64,000 nucleotides of DNA from Guptibacillus hwajinpoensis. GTDB taxonomy: Bacteria > Bacillota > Bacilli > Bacillales > Guptibacillaceae. Shown piece after piece: positions 61,623 to 64,000 of this stretch (position 1 is its first letter; each line of letters starts with the position of its first letter). The stretch spans positions 1-64,000 of the forward strand of contig NZ_JAIVKU010000006.1 in the NCBI RefSeq assembly GCF_020524165.1. The letters are read 5' to 3'. The notes under the pieces are model-generated. The model saw nothing but the letters and a program-made list of their open reading frames with translations. It was not told the origin of the DNA and made no database searches. The position numbers and the translations under genes are program-made.

Positions 61623-61789
61623 GATGCTCATCCTTTCCTATCCTAATCCTTATATGGGCACTTAAACACATAAGTTCGCCGTCCCCATGAAAATTCCTGC
61701 TTCATTTGTTCATTATTCTATCAGGTTATGAAAACAGTTTTTTGTACATATACCTTTAACTATACGCTAAGGTAATGGAGGGGACAGGT

Positions 61790-61987
61790 ATGGCTGGATT
61801 TATTTTTTTTCTCATAGCAGCTGGTAGTTTGTTATTGACTGCTATGGTTAGCCGATTGTTACTTATTCGAAAATATTCTTTTCATAATGAACAAATGATT
61901 CGAAAACAAAAAAGTGCTTACTTGTTTGGAACTTGCGCCCTTGTTTTTCTAGTGCTTGGTATTTCAATGGCTATGCTTGTTTTCTAG
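61790..61987 (+). CDS. small two-span membrane protein
   Basis: 65 residues with helices at about 3-23 (FIFFLIAAGSLLLTAMV) and 45-63 (YLFGTCALVFLVLGISMAML) and a basic loop (RKYSFHNEQMIRKQK). ATG 61790 has TGGAGGGG 6 bases upstream. An ATG five codons earlier lies on that site. No family recognised. Confidence 0.6.
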   Translation: MAGFIFFLIAAGSLLLTAMVSRLLLIRKYSFHNEQMIRKQKSAYLFGTCALVFLVLGISMAMLVF

Positions 61988-62110
61988 TGACGCTTTCTTA
62001 TTTTCCCCAGCCGTTTCAAGTCGCAAACATAAAAAATTCACTTAAGTGGTTAGAAACACGCTCATTTGAGGTATCTTATAGAGAGAAGGGTAACAAAGGA
62101 GCGTGACAAT

Positions 62111-62509
62111 ATGAATCGAATGGTAAAAAGTGTTTTTAAACGAATGACTAAGAAAGCAGTATCCGTAATGAAAGATAAAGATCAAATGCAGGAGATTTCA
62201 GTTGAATCTTTAAAAAAGGGAGCTCTTTATAAAGGTCGTAAAGGAATGGATGATATGTGGGTTGATGTGAAAACATTCTCGCGACTCGTTCAGGAATTTC
62301 GAAAAGGTCGTTATCGGGATATCTCAAAAAAATCTGTTGTTATGGTTGTAGGAGCGCTTCTTTATTTCGTAAGCCCAATTGATGCGGTGCCAGATTTACT
62401 AGCTGGTATCGGCTTACTAGACGATGTTGCTGTGATCGGATTTGTAGCAGGACAATTAAGGAATGAATTAGAAAAGTTTCGTGAGTGGGAAACTGGGGTC
62501 AGAATATAA
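62111..62509 (+). CDS. YkvA family protein (DUF1232)
   Basis: A 132-residue protein whose C-terminal DUF1232 domain carries the hallmark hydrophobic block YFVSPIDAVPDLLAGIGLLD followed by DVAVIGFVAGQL. It probably forms a membrane hairpin. The N-terminal 60 residues are basic and helical. Function unknown. ATG 62111 follows AAAGGAGCG. It faces trpP across a shared terminator. Confidence 0.85.
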   Translation: MNRMVKSVFKRMTKKAVSVMKDKDQMQEISVESLKKGALYKGRKGMDDMWVDVKTFSRLVQEFRKGRYRDISKKSVVMVVGALLYFVSPIDAVPDLLAGIGLLDDVAVIGFVAGQLRNELEKFREWETGVRI

Positions 62510-62538
62510 AAAAACCCGGCCAATTTGGCCGGGTTTTT
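62509..62538. terminator. bidirectional terminator
   Basis: AAAAACCCGGCC/GGCCGGGTTTTT, a 12-bp perfect stem between convergent genes. Confidence 0.92.
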
Positions 62539-62545
62539 GTTGCAT

Positions 62546-63064
62546 TTAAAAAGCAAAACTAGTGCGTTTAAGAATCGATTGAACAACTGGAAAGATTAGT
62601 ACCATTGCGATGGTGTTTACTGCAGCAGTTGGTAGAACGACAGTTAAAAACAATCCTGTAAATGCAGCGCCACCAGGAAGTCCTGTGAAAACAAGAGCGG
62701 CTCCAAGGAAAATAGCACCGCTAATCATTGTTCCGATCGCTGTTAGGATCCCAACAGTAATTAGCGACTGGCCAAAGCGTTGAACAAGTAGATAAAGACC
62801 GAAGAAAGCAAATGCTGTTACGGGCTTATCAATCATGTTTGCAAGCTGTCCACCAGGAAATGTTGTCGTAGCAGCAGAAATAACGCCGGTTGCAAGACCA
62901 AGTACAAGAACACTTTTACGCTCGGGGAATAGTAAGATTCCTAGAAACATCATCGTTAGAAGCATATCGTTTTTCATTCCTGAAATTAAACCAGGAATAA
63001 TGGCGTGAAGAATTGTTCCAATACCAAGCAGTAAAGCCATTAGTACTAAGTTTTTCGTTTTCAT
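62546..63064 (-). CDS. trpP: tryptophan transporter TrpP
   Basis: A 172-residue membrane protein with about five helices (NLVLMALLLGIGTILHAIIP, LLTMMFLGILLFPERKSVLV, FPGGQLANMIDKPVTAFAFF). It matches TrpP/YhaG, the likely tryptophan importer of Bacillus. Between yhaH and serC, as in B. subtilis. ATG 63064 (complement) has GAGGAG ahead. That ribosome site lies inside a row of GAG triplets, so TRAP-tryptophan is expected to block translation. Confidence 0.92.
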   Translation of the reverse strand: MKTKNLVLMALLLGIGTILHAIIPGLISGMKNDMLLTMMFLGILLFPERKSVLVLGLATGVISAATTTFPGGQLANMIDKPVTAFAFFGLYLLVQRFGQSLITVGILTAIGTMISGAIFLGAALVFTGLPGGAAFTGLFLTVVLPTAAVNTIAMVLIFPVVQSILKRTSFAF

Positions 63065-63071
63065 AAAAAAT

Positions 63072-63117
63072 CTCTCCTCTTCTCATCTCATTCTCCATCT
63101 TTCGATGGTGTTCTCTC
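63072..63117 (-). promoter_or_regulatory. probable TRAP-binding GAG-repeat over the trpP ribosome site
   Basis: Read on the - strand, five GAG triplets occur with spacers of 3, 2, 2 and 2 bases (complement of 93-95, 87-89, 82-84, 77-79, 72-74, plus 63000). One or two more lie at 63113-63117, beyond a small CCATC/GATGG hairpin (63095-63108) that would bring them close. Their last members form the trpP ribosome site. In B. subtilis, TRAP represses trpP translation by binding such (G/U)AG repeats. Confidence 0.8.
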
Positions 63118-63193
63118 CATCAGTGCGCTATATGCCTGCTGCGAAAGAACTAATTTTGTATATCATAACAAACGAAGGTCCTATTGAAAAGTG

Positions 63194-64000
63194 TTAAATA
63201 TTGTGTTTGTGATGGAACGTATGCATGAAATCACTTAGAGCGCGTACAGAGTCCAGCGGAACGGCATTATAAATGGATGCTCGACATCCACCAACAGAAC
63301 GATGGCCCTTCAGACCTACAAAACCTTCTTCTTCCGCTTCTTTAAGAAACAGTTCTTCAAGCTCTTTACTAGGAAGAGTAAAGGTTACATTCATAGAGGA
63401 ACGACTTTCTGCCTCGGCTGTTCCACTATAAAATCCTTTACTACTATCAATGGTGGCGTAAAGTAATTTTGTTTTCTCTGCGTTCATTTTCTCTATTTCT
63501 TTTAAACCACCATTGTTCTTCGTCCATTCTAAGACGAGAGATAGCATGTAGATAGCGAAAGATGGAGGAGTGTTATAAAGAGATTTTTTATCAACATGAG
63601 TACGATAATCTAACATGGTTGGGAGGTTATTTGGAATTTCACTCAGTAGATCTTTTTTTAAAATGACAACCGTAACGCCAGCTGGTCCAAGATTTTTCTG
63701 GGCACCAGCGTAAATAAGTCCGAATTGGTCAATCGGAAGAGAACGACTCAAGATATCACTCGACATATCTGCAATAAAAGTAGACGCTTTACGCTGAGGG
63801 AAGCTCTTCCACTGCGTACCGTGGATCGTATTATTTGAAGTCAGGTGGACATAGGCATCTTTTTTACCATATTTTAGCGCATTTAAATCAGGTATACGTT
63901 TGAAATCAGCCTCTTTACTGCTGCCACCAATATACGTATCTCCGATTTTTTGGGCTTCTGTTAAGGCCTTTTGAGACCAGCTTCCCGTGAGCAAATAGTT
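63194..64000 (-). CDS. serC: phosphoserine aminotransferase SerC, 5' part outside window
   Basis: The C-terminal 269 codons of SerC (usual length about 360), a PLP enzyme in serine synthesis that converts 3-phosphohydroxypyruvate to phosphoserine. Visible blocks are NYLLTGSWSQKA at the window edge, SNNTIHGTQW, the PLP-lysine loop IYAGAQKNLGPAGVT, and the C-terminal GHRSVGGCRASIYNAVP. The reading frame stays open through base 64000, so the true start lies beyond it. Next to trpP as in B. subtilis. Confidence 0.95.
   Translation of the reverse strand, partial: NYLLTGSWSQKALTEAQKIGDTYIGGSSKEADFKRIPDLNALKYGKKDAYVHLTSNNTIHGTQWKSFPQRKASTFIADMSSDILSRSLPIDQFGLIYAGAQKNLGPAGVTVVILKKDLLSEIPNNLPTMLDYRTHVDKKSLYNTPPSFAIYMLSLVLEWTKNNGGLKEIEKMNAEKTKLLYATIDSSKGFYSGTAEAESRSSMNVTFTLPSKELEELFLKEAEEEGFVGLKGHRSVGGCRASIYNAVPLDSVRALSDFMHTFHHKHNI

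Overview
The window is low-GC Firmicute DNA from a spore-forming member of the Bacillaceae. The sporulation genes present are an alpha/beta SASP, spoVR, prkA, yhbH, four YheC/YheD paralogues, yhaL and hpr/scoC. Gene order follows the Bacillus subtilis yhb-yhc-yhe-yha-serC stretch closely, as I recall it. Genes have strong AGGAGG ribosome sites and many hairpin/T-run terminators. The genus cannot be fixed from the sequence alone. I see no IS element, prophage, CRISPR array or replication origin.

Layout. 1-2018: a sigma-A promoter, a 5S rRNA and 16 tRNA genes in one + strand unit, with no 16S or 23S in the visible upstream bases. 2.4-10.2 kb: DsbA-family oxidoreductase, B3/4-domain protein, COG3044 ATPase, queG, ogt, a YczE-like membrane protein, a yhbB-like amidase and trmL. 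10.2-10.8 kb: four tandem 119-bp structured repeats, then a 34-codon membrane peptide gene. 11-15.8 kb: HmoA-like monooxygenase, prkA, a signal peptidase I, a small acidic protein and yhbH. 15.9-24 kb: secreted metallo-beta-lactamase-fold protein, yhcV, yhcX, pgcA, a CstR-type persulfide sensor, a ResA-like thioredoxin, an EamA transporter behind an attenuator-like leader, and an MscS channel. 25-31.5 kb: BASS transporter, spoVR, a hydrolase, KtrB, a second set of the structured repeats, and the SASP. 31.5-36 kb: an amino-acid ABC binding protein and permease without their own ATPase, an MsmX/UgpC ATPase, a PucR-type regulator and small sporulation-region genes. 36-41 kb: four ATP-grasp YheC/YheD genes in tandem. 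41-64 kb: yheB, yheA, yhaX, dhaS, yhzD, yhaQP, yhaON, a CssRS-like two-component pair, yhaM, an MFS transporter, yhaL, prsA, ypmS-like, a DUF3267 protein, yhaI, hpr, yhaH, a ykvA-like gene, trpP, and serC cut off by the window edge.

How it fits together. Much of the region serves sporulation and the spore surface: PrkA, YhbH, SpoVR, YheC/D, SASP and YhaL, with ScoC as a transition-state regulator. A second theme is secretion and envelope quality control: signal peptidase, PrsA foldase and a CssRS-like secretion-stress system. A third is nucleic acid maintenance: Ogt, QueG, TrmL, the YhaO/YhaN SbcCD-like pair and the YhaM exoribonuclease.

The most interesting signal is a family of about 119-nt intergenic elements, six full and three partial in this window. 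Their four helices are kept paired by compensating base changes between copies. Other regulatory RNA signals are a likely TRAP-binding GAG repeat over the trpP ribosome site, a terminator/antiterminator leader before the EamA gene, and a candidate two-hairpin small RNA near 3.5 kb.
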